Origin: Albifimbria verrucaria
Taxonomy: Eukaryota; Ascomycota; Sordariomycetes; Hypocreales; Stachybotryaceae
NCBI GenBank assembly: GCA_020081605.1
Contig: JAHREC010000013.1
Location: forward strand, 6,200,001 to 6,264,000
Length of the DNA: 64,000 nt
Direction of reading: 5' to 3'
Made by a program: the position numbers and the translations under genes. Position 1 is the first letter of the stretch. Each line of letters opens with the position of its first letter. Positions 46,912 through 57,881 of this stretch are shown piece by piece. The notes below the pieces were generated by a model, which ran no database searches, was not told where the DNA came from, and worked only from the letters and a program-made list of their open reading frames with translations.

Positions 46912-47707
46912 TTTCAGACAATGAGTTATACATATGAATGTCATAAACATAGAGTCTTAAAACCTCAGGCTTTGGAAATCTTTGTGAACATTAGTCTTGG
47001 ACTAGTCGAATGCTCGAAACTCCACCATCTTTGTTGAAGAAAAATTGTTGAGATACAGGGATAGTCTGACTAAATAAGGACATCAACTCCGTAGTACGTC
47101 CAAAATGCGCACATAGGCTTACAACCCTCGGTCAGATATGGGCATAGCTTGAGCTATGAGTACCCAATCTCCGCAAAGACCTTAGTATAGCATGATACTA
47201 GTATCTGGCTCTGTTGACCTACGTACAGGCCCACACTGGGTTCTCACTTTACTCACCATTCCACTAACACATAGCCTACGCAACGAGTAATAACGTACAA
47301 TCGCAGAACCAATACGGTAAGCTGCTGAAAATGTTTCCCTTCATAGCCCGAATAAAATACACAATAAAATAGCAGAAGACGAATAAAGCAGCGTTATAGC
47401 ACTCCAAGAAAGGCTCGCCATGGACATCCCAACCAGCAGTAACTGCTGATACAAAAGTCCGAGCTCCGGGCTCCGAGCTCCCATCTCCGTTTGCAACTGA
47501 AGGCAGCATTTGTCATGCTTTCGAAATAGCACGGCCAGAATTCTTTTGGCATTAGGTGATTTGTACGTGGATCTGAATTGACAGACTGTAACACAAGCTG
47601 CCTCCATTTGTCACGTCTTGGCAACCCTTGGACAGCCAGTCCGCTCATTGTGTATTTTAGCGTAATGAACCTAACATAAATTACTGATAATAATCTAGAC
47701 CTCTAAA
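46912..47707. other. Intergenic
   Basis: About 800 bp upstream of the hydrolase. No gene is supported; a short palindromic stretch of GAGCTC and CCGGGC units lies near 47460-47485. Confidence 0.45.
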
Positions 47708-47929
47708 CTACATAACAACACACCAACTCTTGTCTTGTGATGCTTGAATCTGAGCTTGCTGGTCGGCAATCGTATCTTGGAAAATCTGCTCTTGCTTAGT
47801 TTTAGCTTCCTGCATTTCCTGCTCCATTTCCTGTCTAAGTTCGTCGACCACAATCCGACCCAGAGTATTAGTCTCAAATCTTCCATGTCCAATTAGAATA
47901 ACTTTACTGGAGCTTGGAGGAGGATGCAT
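47708..47929 (-). CDS. Small coiled-coil protein ending in a CaaX box, uncertain
   Basis: ATG at 47929, 73 aa. The centre is a likely coiled coil (IVVDELRQEMEQEMQEAKTKQEQIFQDTIADQQAQIQ) and the last four residues are CVVM, a CaaX motif of the farnesylated type, preceded by a helix rich in Gln and Lys. If real, it would be membrane-attached through a lipid. A further protein-like frame lies just upstream (47960 to about 48250, with ERFESVKAVLKKKCVNVALIEEIFLIAWASHAYLKALEMPV) and may be an earlier exon. I know no family. Confidence 0.35.
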   Translation of the reverse strand: MHPPPSSSKVILIGHGRFETNTLGRIVVDELRQEMEQEMQEAKTKQEQIFQDTIADQQAQIQASQDKSWCVVM

Positions 47930-48248
47930 AGTCCGATTCCCCGGACCCAATCAATACTGTCACACTGTTACAGGCATTTCTAGGGCCTTTAAATAAGCAT
48001 GGCTGGCCCAAGCTATCAGAAATATTTCTTCGATCAAGGCCACGTTCACACACTTCTTCTTCAGCACCGCCTTCACTGATTCGAAGCGCTCAGGCTCATC
48101 AAAGAGATCGATAAAGGAGTTATCGGATGACACAGCTATAAAGAAACTAACCACGTTGCCGTCCGGACAGGACCTCCACCGCAATACATTGCTAAAACGC
48201 TGGATAGCAGTTCCCCATACACCGTAGGAAGTTTCAAGTATTGGCCCT

Positions 48249-49942
48249 TTAACATGGGGCTGCTGTGCACGCGCAGTTAATGCCACCCGGAGCTTGGCAC
48301 CTCGGGCAGCAGCAACAATCCGCTCCACATTGGGTACCCGTCTCGCCTGCACAACATTGCGTACTGCCTGGATTACATATCCCATTGTTGGCGGAGTTGC
48401 AGTTTGCACACCGCTGAGTGAGTGGGTCGCAGATTGCGTTCCTCAGTGTTGCACATGCAGCGGCGACAGCCACAGCTGACAAGCCGCCCGCAGCCCTTCC
48501 ACAGATGCCGGCGCATATGAGTGCTCCCGGACCGCACGCTGCTGCGCATGCGCTGGCAGCAATGGTTGCCACAACTGCATTGGCGAGTGCAGCAAAACTG
48601 CCACACACTGCCGTTGTGATTACGGTCGCCCCTGTACCGCAGTATGTTTGTTGGTCTCTACAATCCGGGCATCTCTGGAAGCATACTCCGGTCTGGCTGC
48701 AGGTGTTCAACTGCTTGCGTACCAGCTGAAGATCCGACGACTTCGCCTTACCTAGCGATGGTAGATCCGCGGTGCTCCGATAGTGCCCCATGTCTTCCAG
48801 CATTCTCCGTGTCAGGTCGTAGTCCTCTCCTGCAGCGAACGCCCGCTTTCCATTTTGTGGCGTACAGGTCCTGTTACTCGGATCGTTGATGATTATCTGA
48901 TAGTCTGGTTCGCCCATGGCAAAGCCCGAAGAACATGTTTGGAATTCATCCAAGAAGCTAGTTGTTATGTCGGTCAATTCGGCTACGAATTGGGAATTTG
49001 CCAATAGGTCCACACAGGTGCTGTACTCTGTAGGGTCAGTGAACATCTGGCACGGGTCTGAACCCAGTGCGGCCAAGAAGTCGCTTGGGGTCGTAATGCC
49101 CAGTATTGCGCTCTGTATGCGATAATCCACCAACTGCGGGCTTGCGATTGAGTTGCTTTCCAATAGGCCGTTCATCACACTGGAACACGACGCTGTGTAG
49201 CTCGAGCAAGGCTCGGGAGGGGGCGCAGGCGCCGGATTGGCACATGGTGCCGAGCGGGCACTGCAATTGGTGTTAGCAGAGATCGGATCTGAGATGCAGA
49301 TCTCAGCCTTAAGCCCTACGGAGACAAAGTCTAACTTACCGAGTTCCCGCAAGCGCCGCAGTTGCTGCTGTCAGAAGTCAAGTCCGGGCATTGTCCATTG
49401 CAAGGAGGTTGGCCAGAGTTGGTACAGACACAGGCACTTGACGAGCAGGTTGAGCCGGGGACGCACTGGGCTTTTGTCAACAACTGCGGTCAATACACGG
49501 CATTCTCTCAGAACTTACCACGTTCCCACAGGCCCCGCAGTTGTCGTTGTCCGAAGTGGTATCGGCATCGCTACATCCTGGTGGTGGCTACCCATCCCCA
49601 ACTGAATTAGTCGTGTCTCACTAGCCACAGGCCAAGGATTGTTCAGCTCTCTGCAATAGACAGAACAGGACTCACCACATAGCAAGAACAGGCAGAGCTC
49701 AAGCGCTCCGACTGCGTTACGCCGGACCCGCACGGCGTGGCGAACTGGGTAGGGAGAGCCGTCGTGGCCGTTACATTTGCTTGGGTGTATGAGTGGCAGA
49801 ATGATGTCGCAGCAGCGGTGCGTGTAGGGTTTCTAAGCGCACGTAGGCAGTTGTCGGCTTTGCACCCTGATCGCGCCTCGATTGCAGCGGCCCAAGGGTT
49901 AGCCAGGAGGGGAACAAGGAGAAAGGAAAGAGAGAGCTTCAT
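48249..49942 (-). CDS. Secreted cysteine-rich protein with CGACGN-type repeats and a hydrophobic C-terminal region
   Basis: Four exons, about 49676-49942, 49519-49587, 49340-49470 and 48249-49260, with short introns. The signal peptide is MKLSLSFLLVPLLANPWAAA. Two copies of a Cys module are seen, SDNDNCGACGN and SDSSNCGACGNSCPLGTMCQSGAC, the DxxNCGxCGN pattern common in secreted fungal proteins. A middle region of about 200 residues is predicted globular. Then comes a Cys-punctuated Ala/Gly-rich hydrophobic stretch (NAVVATIAASACAAACGPGALICAGICG), and the end is again Cys-dense (CCAGETGTQCGADCCCCPRC). The function is unknown; structural, wall-associated or effector-like roles are possible. At the CCCCC run 49219-49223 two bases, not one, would be needed to keep the best frame; exon 3 also needs one near its acceptor. 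Confidence 0.78.
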
Positions 49943-50286
49943 AGTCTGAGAGCCTTATTTTGGATCCACGGAGTATCTAGTTTCCAGGGTAACTGAGAAG
50001 AGTACTCCGGAAACTTATAATTCGGTGTCCAGGTCAGGAGAAGGCTTCTTATGTACTTTTGAAGGCGAGGATACTCTGTATCACGTAGCCTCGGCCTGTC
50101 GGCCGGAAATCGTCCCGCGTTTGAGCTATTCTAGACCTCGCCTCTTGTTTCTTACACTATTGATTTGCGGCTTGAACTATTGACATGTTGCATCTACTCA
50201 TTATCCCGCCGACATATGTAGGTCTTGCTGTCAAGTCTGGGGCTTTTTAGATGTTAGATTTAGCCAGAAACCACTGCAAGTTGAGC

Positions 50287-50307
50287 GAGGTGGGTGAAGC
50301 CCACCTC
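50287..50307. repeat. 8-bp inverted repeat with 5-nt loop
   Basis: GAGGTGGG (50287-50294) and CCCACCTC (50300-50307) are perfectly complementary. Confidence 0.75.
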
Positions 50308-51037
50308 AGCTAACGGGTGGTCGGTCTTGTCTTAGTGGCCTATGCAGGAACTTGCATCGCTCAGCCGCAGCTCAAATCAGTCCAACCCTTGAAATATTGA
50401 TCGGAGCATATGTGCGTGCTAGGATATGAGCCAATAGAAGACGAGAGTCCTCGGTCCGAAGTGCTTCAGAGCTAGCTGTAGACATAAGCAGACATTGGCT
50501 TTTCGTGCCACCGCTGCCACCGTTATCCTATGCATTCGAGCATCCTAGAAGGCCGAATAGAGCCAAGAGCCCGCATGAGTCTCGACATATTCGATTTCAC
50601 CTAAGTTACTATAAGCTCGTGACGAGGTATTTTCCCAAGGTAATATCGGAGTAATATTCGCAGCGTCGCCATCCCTAGCATAGTTGGCCGAGATCTCATT
50701 GATTAGCACCGATAGCTCTAAGTAGATCTTAAACATCGCCTCCTCGTGACGCTAATTCGATCTATCCTTTGACCATGCCGTTATTCTCGTAAGTGCGATG
50801 GCTATTCTAAGATAACTTTGATCTATGTACGCCAAGTAATAAAATAGATACTTGAGTGTGCTATGCCCCATAACAGAGAATGTATCTAGGTACAGCACTT
50901 ACGTGTTTTCAACCAGGGTAATAGAATTATGCTAAAATCATAATATCATAAAGGGACCTGATGTAGGTTACCCTCCTCGGAGGTTGAATAGTACAGGTAT
51001 AATCCTTATTAGCTAGTCTCTTGGGAGGGAGGCTATG

Positions 51038-51051
51038 GTAGCTTAAGCTAC
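51038..51051. repeat. 14-bp perfect palindrome
   Basis: GTAGCTTAAGCTAC, perfectly self-complementary, near the GTPase fragments. Confidence 0.75.
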
Positions 51052-51089
51052 AGCTCTGGGCTGCTCAGTCAAGGCTCAGCCTACCCCAC

Positions 51090-51276
51090 TCAAGCTTCAA
51101 GTCTGAAAGCAGAAATGGACTTTGGTAAGATGGTTTTTACCGCGTACTCTATGGCTATTGTTTGAAGGATGCCGGCATCTTTGAGGTCGGTATCGTCAAA
51201 CCCTGGAATGTTAATAAGGTGGACACGTCGACCGCGGTATTCCATCGTCGCGACACCAATCTCTCTTGTGCCTAAT
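51090..51276 (-). pseudogene. Fragment of an AIG1-like G-domain protein (G3 region), inverted
   Basis: The minus-strand frame between two stops reads IGVATMEYRGRRVHLINIPGFDDTDLKDAGILQ, the switch II/G3 area (DTPG type, here NIPG) of the fungal AIG1/50S-ribosome-binding-type GTPase family. No P-loop (GxxxxGKS) is found on either side, and the fragment stops after about 60 codons. The matching C-terminal part of such a protein lies directly next door on the opposite strand. It is therefore a broken, rearranged copy, not a gene. Confidence 0.65.
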
Positions 51277-51285
51277 CATAATAAA

Positions 51286-52000
51286 ATGGACTGAAGACAA
51301 ACGATGAGTTTTGGGCAGGGTTCCTCAGGCTGGGATCTAGGGCTGAATGTTACGATGGTACAGCAGAATGTGGTTTGAAGCTTGTCAAGGATATGCTTGC
51401 GCGGCCGCAGGTGGTATTGGACAATCAACGCCAGATTGTCGACCAAGGCTTGAATTTGAATGAAACTGCAGCTGGCCAACTTCTTCGTGAGGAGACGGCC
51501 AAGGTTGAGCTTGAATTTAAAGAACAACTACAGGAAATGAGGGCCGAGATGAATGAGGCATTGCGGAAGAAGGATCTTGAGACTGCCGAGGAACTCAGAA
51601 AGAGCTCGGAGCAGTTGGAAGCTAAGTTAAGGCAACTGGACAAGGATAAAGAAAACTTGAAGGAGGACTTGCAAAAGCAATTGGCTCAGCATCAACAGAT
51701 TCTGCGGCAAATGAATTTAATCGGAAAATGACCCGGGCTGTCATAGGAGAGATTGCTGTGGGCGCCTTGACTGGCGGACTGGGTGTTCTCGCCGGTATGG
51801 CTATAGATCCTTCAACCGCAGGGGCCGGTGCAGCAGTAGGCTTATCTGCTCTACCAGCTGCGCATATGGCAGGAGAGCTGGGACGAAGGGCTATCATGGG
51901 TGCCACGCAGTGCGCATTACAAATAGGCGCCGCTGTTCTGGAAGATGCTGGTCCTCAGCTAGCTGCGCGAGCTATCTTGTCTGTAGTGGAGCAGTTATGA
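51286..52000 (+). pseudogene. C-terminal part of an AIG1-like G-domain protein (coiled coil plus Gly/Ala tail)
   Basis: The frame is open from just after a TAA at 51283-51285. It begins NDEFWAGFLRLGSRAECYDGTAECGLKLVKDML, the end of the G domain in this family, then QGLNLNETAAGQLLREE, a long Glu/Lys/Gln coiled coil and a Gly/Ala-rich hydrophobic tail (GEIAVGALTGGLGVLAGMAIDPSTAGAGAAVGL). One base is missing at AAAA 51725-51728; with it the coil and the tail are one frame of about 238 codons. G1 to G4 are absent on this strand. It could still be expressed from an internal ATG (51375), but I read it as a truncated gene. Confidence 0.65.
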
Positions 52001-52796
52001 GACTTCCTTATCTTGTCTTTGTCCCAGGCGCTTGTCCTGTTTGTCAACTCGGAAAGTCGTTATCAAGTAGTTTTTATGAAGTCGGTGCCATGGATGGAAC
52101 CCATTTGAAGTCTTCAGAATTCAACTCTTTACATGTCTATGCTGATAGTGGAAATTGAGGGCATCGCCATACCTCACTGCATTATTCAATCACATGATTA
52201 GCGACTTGTTCTATGTATGGAACTGGTGGTAACGGCTCTTAGGCTGTTCAGCGCCCAGCTAGAACCACATTTTACCTAAGATCGACCCACATGCCATCGT
52301 TTGAAAGAATCGGTGATAGGTCGGGCATTTCATTGTAGGATTAGCCTGCTTTGGCGCAGTCTTGGCTCAGGTAAAACACTAACGTTATGTTGGAGGCGCC
52401 AACGGTTGATCCTATCTCAACCACAACGGGTAATCACCGTTATCATGCCCTTCTACAACAATTGTAAAGGATAGAATGCTAGCTTGCAGAAACAACTTCA
52501 TTCTACTATGAATGAAGCTAGATACCGAAATGGGAGTAAAAGCCCCATCTTCAGCGGGTCAAGGTCATGATGACGTCGTTGATATCCCTCAAGCACTTCA
52601 ATTACCGACATATCCGCAAAGCTCACGTCACAAAGCCGAGTCGTATAACCGCCATCGATGCAGGAATTACGTGGAGCAGGGAGTACCCGCATTGTCAGTG
52701 CTGGACAGTATAAAGTCATGCCAGGTCCAGAAACCGTGCCTTCCGGCTTGGTCCCCTATCAGATCATCTGCTAGTCGCTAGATACACACCTTGATC
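52001..52796. other. Intergenic
   Basis: About 800 bp upstream of the sulfite oxidase gene; presumably its promoter. No gene is supported. Confidence 0.5.
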
Positions 52797-54508
52797 ATGG
52801 CTCCTGCTGAACCTCATGCACTTCCCTTTCGAATGAAGGAGAGACCCCTCATTTCGAAGAAGAGCGTGAAGGATGGAAGGGTTACATAGAGTGGGAGAAA
52901 TACCCTGAAAAGAAGGAGAAAGTGAAGGAGATCTTGAAGAATTATGACTTCCCAGCCGTGAGACAAAACACATACACTAACGGCATGGCTTGGCAACTAA
53001 CACAATCTTATAGCCGCCCGAGTATCAGATGGTCCCATTGCCAGACACCAACCCCGTACTTACTGGCGAGCGATTTAAGCAGTACCACGAGGCTTGCGGT
53101 CTCGGACACATTCCTCAGATCAGCTGGGACTATGTATTGAAGGAGAAATCTGAAGATATGATCCATGTTCTTCAATTCCCTACAATGGCGAACCACCACG
53201 CGTTAGTCTGCCACACACATCCTGCCTTGCGTCCATTTTCTAACAGCTTTTCTAGGACCGGTTGGTTGAGACAGAGCTCACTCCGAATAAAGATCACTTC
53301 GTCCGCAATCACGGCGGCATCCCCGAAATCGATGTTGACAAATTTACATTGGATATAAGTGGACTTGTCAAGAACCCTCAGCGCCTTACACTCGCCGACC
53401 TACAGGATGAAACAAAGTTCCCCGCCAGAGTAATGTCGTCTCCTTGCAATGTTCTGGTACACGCCGAATTGAGCAAATTCGCGAATATCCCGGCGATGGA
53501 GACGAATTGATTAACGCGCCATGGGGTGAGGGTGCCATTGGTACCGCTCGATGGACAGGAGTCAGTCTTAAAAGGTCATAAAGTATTGCGGTGGTTTAAA
53601 GGAAGGCTGCGAGAACATCGAGCTCTTTGGAGCAGATACCTATTTCAAAAGGGGCAAGTCTACAACTACGTCGTCAGCGTACCATGGCGAAAGGTCAGGG
53701 CTCACGAGGTACTTCTCGCTTGGGAGATGAATGGCGAGCCTCTTCCAAAGATCCATGGATTTCCCTCCGAGCCGTTGTGTTTGGCTATATCGGCGCCCGA
53801 AGCTGCAAATGGCTTTACGAAATCAGGGCAATTGGCAAACCGAGCACTGCTCCAGTGCAGATGAAGGAGTACCTCTACTACACTCCTCAAATTGGAAAGC
53901 AGAACACGCTGTACAGCAATGGTTTCTCCATTCAAGACATGCCCGTCAGTTCTGCTATAATGACGCCAAAGGACATGGACCAGATTGTACATGACGGCAA
54001 GATTAAACTCAAAGGGTGGGCGTACTCTGGTGGAGGACACTGGCCAGTGAGGGTCGAAGTTAGTGCAGATGGAGGTTCTGTCTGGTATGAGGTGCCCTGG
54101 AAGCAGATGAGTACCAAGTATTTCTGGGCTTGGAGACTCTGGGAAATCGAACTGCCTGTGGATGCTGAGGGATGGTTGGAGTTTTGTGTGAGGACTTGGG
54201 ATAGTGCCAACAACACTCAACCTACATTCGTACGAAGCGCTTGGTAAGTTTCACGCAATCTCTTCAATGGACCAAATCGACTAATGACACACAGGAACTG
54301 GGATCTACACGTCACGTCTTCTTGCCATAGAATCAGGATTTACAGCATCAACAAATCAAGACCAGCGACGGCAAAGAGATTGAAGCAACTAGAAGAGCAT
54401 GGCGTGCCACTGGTACCCATTACTCGGCCTATTCCTTTTGACCTGGAGACAGACGAGGAATATATGGCAGCAATGGAAGAGCAAGGCTGGCGAGACCCAG
54501 CAGAGTGA
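52797..54508 (+). CDS. Sulfite oxidase (molybdopterin oxidoreductase)
   Basis: Exons 52797-52957, 53014-53201, 53256-54243 and 54295-54508; about 518 aa corrected. The Mo-cofactor domain has ETELTPNKDHFVRNHGGIPEID and the molybdenum-ligand cysteine in VVSLQCSGTRR, followed by WGEGAIGTARWTGV and the GYIGARSCKWL segment. The C-terminal dimerisation domain has IKLKGWAYSGGGHWPVRVEVSADGG and LEFCVRTWDSANNTQP. There is no cytochrome b5 domain. By family it oxidises sulfite to sulfate. The end lacks a PTS1. At least five one-base slips (CCC/TTT 52824-52829, CCCC 53420-53423, AAAA 53570-53573, AAAA 53647-53650, CCC 53763-53765) and probably one at the second intron; all fit missing homopolymer bases. 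Confidence 0.92.
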
Positions 54509-55645
54509 TCCAGGAGAATACGACTAGAATTAGATTCTCATAGCAATTTGTGGTGGATATTTATCTTCTCTTAACTTTTATCAACAGTACTTTATTTTAT
54601 GCTGTATCAAGGTTGTAACCAGTTGAACTGCAGCGCTACATCATCCAAGCTTGATATTCTTGCTCTTTGCGACATGCAATGGCATTCATGCACACAGGAC
54701 TATCTATTAGTCACATTATGATCGGGATGAGTTCCACGGGTGATGGAGTGTTCTAAGAAGAATGAAATCTTTGTCGCTTGTCACACAGCAATATCTCAAA
54801 TACACTAGTTGGCTTCACTGATAAACCAAATGCAAAAGGAACATAAATCTCATCAAATTAATAGCTCTGAGAGTTTCGGGACAGCTTGAGTCGTTTTCAT
54901 ATTAACCCAGTCAAGGCACAATTAGAGTGCCACAGAAACATGCCATTACATGGAAAGACCACTCAGCTAGCTCCAGGTGATATTTATATATGACCTTCGC
55001 CAGATCGAAGGCACAAGGCTGAATGTCAATGCAAATCTCAACAGATGGTACCAATGCCAACTCCAAGCAAACTTATAATGGAGGTGCAGCTTACTATCGC
55101 AGAGGATCATACGGTGTTCGCCGCTACTTAATTCTGTGAACACGAGGAACCAGTGGCAACAAACTGAAGATAAGGACACAAGGGTCAGTCGCAAAGTTCG
55201 AGAATGCGCGTGGGTGTAAACGGTAAAACAAACAAACCGCATCAAAGTCTGATAAGATCCGCTCATCCTGATACAACACCGGGTTGCTTAACTGCATCCA
55301 TTGCATTTTTAAATTCTTAGAATCAAGATCAAGACAAAGGTTCTATCACATCAAAGCTCGAGTGTCGCTTCAATAGGCATATGCAACTAAATCCACAATT
55401 TTCAAGTGTATACATGAAGTCATATCGGTCAGGGTCGAGCAAAACCTAGAGTTTCGCTTGAGGCTCAAAACTTTACATATACTCCCTATCAAGGTTGTCT
55501 ACATAGTTCTACTAGAGGGACTCAGTAACGATACTTAATATAAATTTCATGCTCTCTTTTTCTCGTAACCAAGTCTATACTTTCTTCATTAAAACACAAT
55601 CTTACCAGTTCACAAAGTTTTGGAAACACTTGGACTTTTGGAACT
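54509..55645. other. Intergenic
   Basis: About 1.1 kb, AT-rich, between sulfite oxidase and the 2EXR gene. It should contain a 3' UTR and a promoter; nothing else is seen. Confidence 0.5.
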
Positions 55646-56692
55646 ATGGCACCTTCAAACAGAGACTCAGAAGTGCTTAGACCGCACACTGTCAAGAAAA
55701 GCTGTTTATCAAAAGAGAAAATGCAGTCACCAGAATCCTTTCACGCTTTTGCAAAACTTCCAACAGAGCTACGACTACATATCTGGCAGCTAGCCGTACG
55801 TCCAGATGATAAGAGAGGAATTCATTACTTCTCCCTCATGCGATACCATGATAAACCAACGGATGATGGGTCAAAAGACAACGATAAGAGATACATGGCC
55901 GGGCCGCCACGAATTCCAGAAAATGTATCCAGTGACACCGTGAAGTACTCATGGTTCACGGGAAATCGTTCCTGGTATCAATGGGATTTGGGACTTTGGA
56001 ATGCGTCGAAAGAGTCGAGGCAAGCCCTGCTCTGGCATTTGAACCAAAAATCCAACAACAGAATGAATTTGTACGATAAGTATGATCAAGTGCTCTTAAA
56101 CGCCAGGCATGGAGAAGAACTTATCTTCCCAAGGATTCGGTCGGAGTACGACATAATTTGTCTTCAATTTGATGAAGATGATCTCGACGCAACCAGGTCC
56201 ATTCAATGGGACAGTCTATTTTCTAGGCTCCCATTCTGGCCAGATCCCATTACACCTACTAATCTGGCATTTGAATTTGATCCAAATTGGTGCAAGGGCA
56301 TGCCAAGGAAGTTCGGAAAGATGCGGGAAGAAGCCAGCACTCGTGGCCTCGTTGTCCGTGTATTTGACGCGTGGGTAAGGGAAAGATTGCCAGATCTTCA
56401 GATATGGCTTATTGATAGCAACATTGAGACTACTCAAGTGCGCCCTGGATGCAGTCGGCGTGATCGGCGCGACCTAGTCACTGATTTCAAGTGCCAATGG
56501 GTGGATGCAATAGCCAGCTCAACTCCCAAGAAACAAAGTGCCGTGTACTTCTGCCAACGGCTGTGGAAGTGGGGACTCGTTCATCGAAGATTGCAGACTG
56601 CAGGATTTGAGGCGGAATGGTACAGGGCGGGAGGTTGTTTGAGGGTGTTGGGACCTGAGTCAAAGGCATCGCCTACAAAGCCATCGGCATGA
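55646..56692 (+). CDS. 2EXR-domain protein, unknown function
   Basis: A single intact exon of 348 aa, one of the few longer genes here without a frame slip. After a short basic leader it opens with ESFHAFAKLPTELRLHIWQLAV, the hallmark of the fungal 2EXR domain (F..F.kLP.ELR..IW..A). The core continues with Trp-rich stretches (SWYQWDLGLWNASKESRQALL, a typical partner motif) and ends at about residue 250. The rest is basic with a few Cys and no known motif. 2EXR proteins form large families in Sordariomycetes with no established function. There is no signal peptide or membrane segment, so it is probably cytosolic or nuclear. The ATG at 55646 is the first in frame. Confidence 0.87.
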   Translation: MAPSNRDSEVLRPHTVKKSCLSKEKMQSPESFHAFAKLPTELRLHIWQLAVRPDDKRGIHYFSLMRYHDKPTDDGSKDNDKRYMAGPPRIPENVSSDTVKYSWFTGNRSWYQWDLGLWNASKESRQALLWHLNQKSNNRMNLYDKYDQVLLNARHGEELIFPRIRSEYDIICLQFDEDDLDATRSIQWDSLFSRLPFWPDPITPTNLAFEFDPNWCKGMPRKFGKMREEASTRGLVVRVFDAWVRERLPDLQIWLIDSNIETTQVRPGCSRRDRRDLVTDFKCQWVDAIASSTPKKQSAVYFCQRLWKWGLVHRRLQTAGFEAEWYRAGGCLRVLGPESKASPTKPSA

Positions 56693-57881
56693 ACAGGTCC
56701 TCCTCTTAATACTCGATGGGCACAAAGAGGTCACTTCTCTAGTGGCAAGATATTGGATGTATAGTACTGCAGCTTGTCTGCCTCAGTTTGACTTGGGGTT
56801 GTTATAAGCCATTTTCTAGGGATTATTGCCAGAAAAAGATGCACCGTGTGCTCCGTTATTAAGAGAATTCAAAACTGTAGAGTTTGTTTAAAAAGCTTTT
56901 AAGAGTTGATGGGTGATAAAGAAACCAACTCTTGTGTAGATGTTGACAAAGGGACTGAACTGTTAAGAGATAAATGGTTACAGTGTCTCGCGAGTGTGTA
57001 TTACAGTAATACGGCCGCAACATAAGTAACCTACATCAGGTGGTTTCAGTAAAACATATCGTCAAGTCGAAGTCGCTTCAAGCATTGTTCTAAATGCCCT
57101 CAACATTGAAGAGAAAAGGGGCTGCCGCGAAGTGGTTTATACGCTGTTCAGTATGGTTATTGGGTTCAGCTCCAGCCACATCTTTGGTAAAGAAAGCTGA
57201 AGGTCTTGCCGCGCAACTGTTGGCCATGTTTACCAGTTAGTGCATAGTGAGTTCTAAACCGTAAATATCTGCAAGATGTAAGGGGCTTTCTAAACCAAAT
57301 ATGGACTGTAGATATATATGTTCCGATTCATAGCCAAGATGATGTGGTGTTGAACAGGCGACGGCTCTTTAGGAGGGCCAAGTTGATTCAATTCTTCTCC
57401 TTCACCTACCACTGGTCCGTAATTTTCTTGGTAAATTTACTCAAAGAGGCATGTCTTTTGTTGATTGATTGTATAATCTATGCTGACTAGGCATTGGTAA
57501 CTCATCTTGGTCTGAATCAGGAAGAACGTGATGTAGTTACAGTTCCCTAACTTGATCAGCACCAAGATAAGCTAAAAGTACCTTGTACCGTGTCGAGTCT
57601 TCCCCACACTCAAGGCCCCACCCAAGCTTGCCTTACCTTTGCCTTCGGACCCCAGTCCATCCATCACCTCCAACCTGCATCTGCAACCTCCGTTTCCCGG
57701 CTCCGTGATCGCTTCGCCTGCCTCGCCCGTGCCTTCACCTGCTGCGCGTCGTGGGTTGTTTGCGTCGCATCCCTTCGAGCTATACCGTCGACACCGCTAT
57801 ATCGACCCGGAGAGAAATGCGCCGCCTCTTCGTCTAGACTGCCTTCCATGGCATTGCTGACGCTCTCGAAACGCCGCAACC
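56693..57881. other. Intergenic
   Basis: About 1.2 kb. The last 280 bp (57600-57881) is C-rich and should be the promoter and 5' UTR of RTC1; the rest is AT-rich without a gene. Confidence 0.5.

Larger units (their letters stand above)
49943..51089. other. AT-rich spacer with inverted repeats and a coding relic
   Basis: No intact gene. It contains hairpin sequences at 50287-50307 and 51038-51051. A minus-strand open stretch at 50545-50736 (MFKIYLELSVLINEISANYARDG...ILPWENTSSRAY) reads like a fragment of a real protein, with stop codons upstream in the same frame. It looks like decayed, rearranged DNA. Confidence 0.45.

Noticed and set aside
36607..47000. Secondary-metabolite gene cluster
   Set aside because: No PKS, NRPS, terpene synthase, DMATS or cluster regulator is visible.
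54967..55306. 99-aa minus-strand ORF in the spacer after sulfite oxidase
   Set aside because: No domain, no good start context; looks like chance.
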